Origin: Lathyrus oleraceus
Taxonomy: Eukaryota; Streptophyta; Magnoliopsida; Fabales; Fabaceae
DNA length: 64,000 bases
NCBI RefSeq assembly: GCF_024323335.1
Contig: NC_066584.1
Location: 272,591,618-272,655,617, forward strand
Direction of reading: 5' to 3'
Shown here: piece by piece, positions 61,713-64,000 of the stretch
Layout: each line of letters begins with the position of its first letter
Numbering within the stretch: the first letter of the stretch is position 1
Program-made: the position numbers and the translations under genes
The notes under the pieces: model-generated
Told to the model about the DNA's origin: nothing
Seen by the model: the letters and a program-made list of their open reading frames with translations, nothing else
Databases searched by the model: none

Positions 61713-62941
61713 CTAAGCTCATATCTCTGAATTGTTTGATCAAGTCCAGTTCTCCCACCATCATAGCTAACACGTGCAACGATTCCCGACTCAAAGCATC
61801 GACTACAATATTGGCTCTACCAGGGTGGTAATTCAGACCAAAGTTGTAGTCCTTCATAAAATACTAACCATCTCTTCTGCCTCATATTAAGCTCATTCTA
61901 ATCAAAAAGATATTTTAGGCTTTTATGATCACTGAATACTTCGAACCTAGAACTATACAAGTAATGTCTCCAAATCTTCAATATAAAAACCATTGCGGCC
62001 AACTCTAAGTCATGTGTAGGATAATTCTTCTAATGAACTTTCAGCTGTCGGAAAGCATATACCACTACTTTGCTACTCTGCATAAATACTTCGCCTAAAC
62101 CCATATTGGATGCATCACAATATACTACAAATGGTTCCTTCACATATGGTAAGGTTAAAACAGGTGCAATAGTCGCCTTATTATTTTATTCTCTGAAACT
62201 TTACTCACACTAGATATTCCACACAAATGCTTGGCCCATTCGGGTCAATTAAGTCAAAGGTAAAGCTAGCTTGGAAAACCCTCGATGAATCTCATGTAGT
62301 AACTGGCTAGTCCAAGGAAACATCTGATCTAAATAACTGTCTTCGGAGATTCACACTTTAATACTGCGTCTACTTTCGGAGGATCCACCGCTATACCACC
62401 ACTGGAAATTACATGACCCAAAAAACACATGCTCCAACCAATTGGTCCATAAGATCATAGATTATGGGAAGAGGATATTTATTCTTAATAGCAACTTTGT
62501 TCAGCTGGAAATAGTCGATGCACAATCTCATACTACCGTCCTTCTTCTTAACTAATAACACCAGAGCTCCCCTAGGAGATACACTTAGTATAATAAATTT
62601 ATTCTCAAGCAAGTCTTCTAGTTTTTCTTCAATTCATTCAATTCTTCTCGAGACATTCTATAAGGTGCCATTGATACAGGTCTGGTGCCTAACACTAGAT
62701 CCATAGAAAACTCAACTTCTCTCTCTGGAGGTAGATCAATAATGTCTTTTGGAAAAACATCTAGAAATTCACACGCTACAAGTTGAATAACCATTGTCAC
62801 TTTACTTTCAATTTTCACAGAAGCAAACATCGCAAACACTTGGGCTTCATCTTTCAAGAACTCTTCCACTTGGAGAGAAAATATGAACTTTAAATCTTCC
62901 TCTTCAAACTCAAGAAATTGCACTGTCTCATAAAACAACAT
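61713..62941 (-). pseudogene. Tekay-like chromovirus pol remnant
   Basis: Minus-strand segments: protease-RT linker and RT start at 62941-62618 (EFLDVFPKDIIDLPPEREVEFS, GTRPVSMAPYRMS) and 62612-62409 ([38 protein letters not shown]). The sequence then skips the catalytic IDD portion of RT, resuming near 62430-62330, followed by the RT connection and RNase H (VVYCDASN at about 62130; LNYHPGRANIVVDALSR at 61840-61790). It ends IKQFRDMS at 61713 where the Ogre LTR begins. The integrase end is therefore displaced or lost. Stops throughout. Confidence 0.82.
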
Positions 62942-63144
62942 TTACTTTTACAATCAGTGGTATATTGAACCAATCGTCCACACTAGAAGCATCTCAGAGA
63001 AGCCAAAGCTTCTCCCCACTTGTTTCAATCCCGCTCCTGCTGGAAAGTTGTAAGAAAATAAACATGCACCGACAATGTTTCACACACATGTCGCTTACTA
63101 GGAAACATATGAAAATCACTAAACCTGGCCAGCCGGACGAACCT
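62942..63144 (-). other. Collapsed gag region of the Tekay-like element
   Basis: Only about 200 bases separate the protease end from the PBS, so gag and most of protease are deleted. No coding content recognised. Confidence 0.5.
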
Positions 63145-63156
63145 GCTCTGATACCA
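63145..63156 (-). other. Primer-binding site of the Tekay-like element
   Basis: Minus strand TGGTATCAGAGC, a perfect initiator-Met complement, three bases after the LTR end. Confidence 0.85.
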
Positions 63157-63159
63157 CTA

Positions 63160-64000
63160 TGTAACACCCTAAACCCCAGACTCTAATTTTTAATGATAAA
63201 TTCAGACATATGGTGTTGCTTCACGAAAACTCTCATACATAAACATGCAACTAAATAATTCACAACGGAAGATAAAAGAAAAACATATCATTAGTCTTAA
63301 TAAAAACAATTCTGAGAGACTCCATAAAAGAGAGTTACAACTCAAAATATGAAAATACAAGCGCTCAAATTCTCGATGTTATAGACCAGAGCATTTATTC
63401 GACTAAATAAATAAAAATAGTAAATGTTGAGAGGGCGTAAAAGCCATATTACGATCATCACAATCTATCATTCTTGCTGATTACCTGTACAAGATTGCAC
63501 AAAGCCAATCCAACAAAATAAACAAGGGGTGAGAATACACTTATAAATAAAAACAGTGAAATTTAGAAATAAGATGATAACGCACAATAATCTTAGTACA
63601 CAAACACATACACCAATGCAAACACATATATCATTCTCATCATATGCAATGCTATTATGCACCAATTCCTTAAGCTATATGCATGTGGTACCCGTTTTTT
63701 TAGATATCAGAGGTATATTACTGATTTCTTCCATGGTATCCGGCCCCTCACCTGAACCGAAGATCCCCACCAAATAGATCTGAGACCCGCCTCTAGTCTC
63801 TCAACTAGGCCAACGATCCTACCAAATAGATCTGAGGCCACCAAAGGGACCGAAGTCCCACCTAACTCAAATGTATATGCATGCATGTAAATGCCAGTAG
63901 TCACCGATTTCCTATTTCTCGTTGGTTTTTCGTTTTCTGTGATTTTCTGTTTTTTGCAATTTTCCGACTTTCGGGTTTTCCGACATTCAGCGATTTTTTG
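63160..64000 (-). repeat. 5' LTR of the Tekay-like element (runs off the window)
   Basis: In minus direction ends TTAGGGTGTTACA at 63160. The upstream part continues past base 64000. Similar in phrase order to 34004-35076. No gene inside is supported. Confidence 0.75.

Overview
The window looks like repeat-rich plant nuclear DNA, most likely from a legume of the pea/vetch group (Fabeae). That assignment is inference. It rests on long SIRE/Maximus-like Ty1/copia elements, Ogre/Tat-lineage Ty3/gypsy sequences (LTRs opening TGTAAGACCCC or TGTCGTACCCC, conserved TACGTAGGCA motif), a Tekay-like chromovirus, and one intron-containing host gene with plant-type promoter boxes. I see no bacterial or organellar genes, rRNA or complete tRNA.

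Layout. 1-2434: minus-strand 5' part of a SIRE-type element (LTR, PBS, gag start) running off the left edge. 2435-5195: minus-strand 5' part (gag, PBS, LTR) of a second copia family, here called family B. 5196-5784 and 17010-20450: one old minus-strand copia element (354-bp LTR, gag, INT, RT, RH). It is split by a complete plus-strand SIRE-type element at 5785-17009 with 1811-bp LTRs, a 5-bp target duplication AGCTT, gag, pol and an extra ORF with its own TATA box. 22640-27110: a decayed Tat-lineage gypsy remnant with sense gag-protease and an antisense ORF. 28017-29631: an LTR-like sequence.

At 31431-32707 (minus) lies the only convincing host gene, a three-exon DUF506 (PDDEXK-like) protein of 354 residues. 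Upstream it has a 38-codon uORF, a TATA box, a G-box/ABRE and a CE3-like box. 33656-34003 holds fold-back repeats, 34004-35076 a Tekay-type LTR, and 35077-36769 another SIRE-like LTR.

36770-53141 is a family B element on the plus strand, heavily mutated. Two independent minus-strand Tat/Ogre-type solo LTRs (42736-46900 and 49170-52558) have landed in it, one in RNase H and one in its 3' LTR, each with a readable 5-bp target duplication. 53142-61712 is an internally deleted Ogre-like element: LTR remnant, integrase only, minisatellite, full 3' LTR. It sits in a minus-strand Tekay chromovirus remnant (61713-64000: RH, broken RT, PBS, LTR).

Inferred order of events: old copia element, then family B and the SIRE-type copies, with the complete SIRE element among the most recent (its LTRs differ at about 12 sites by eye). 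Only that element still has an intact pol with all catalytic residues. Its gag carries a stop codon and the gag-pol junction is out of frame. Coordinates of degenerate features are approximate.
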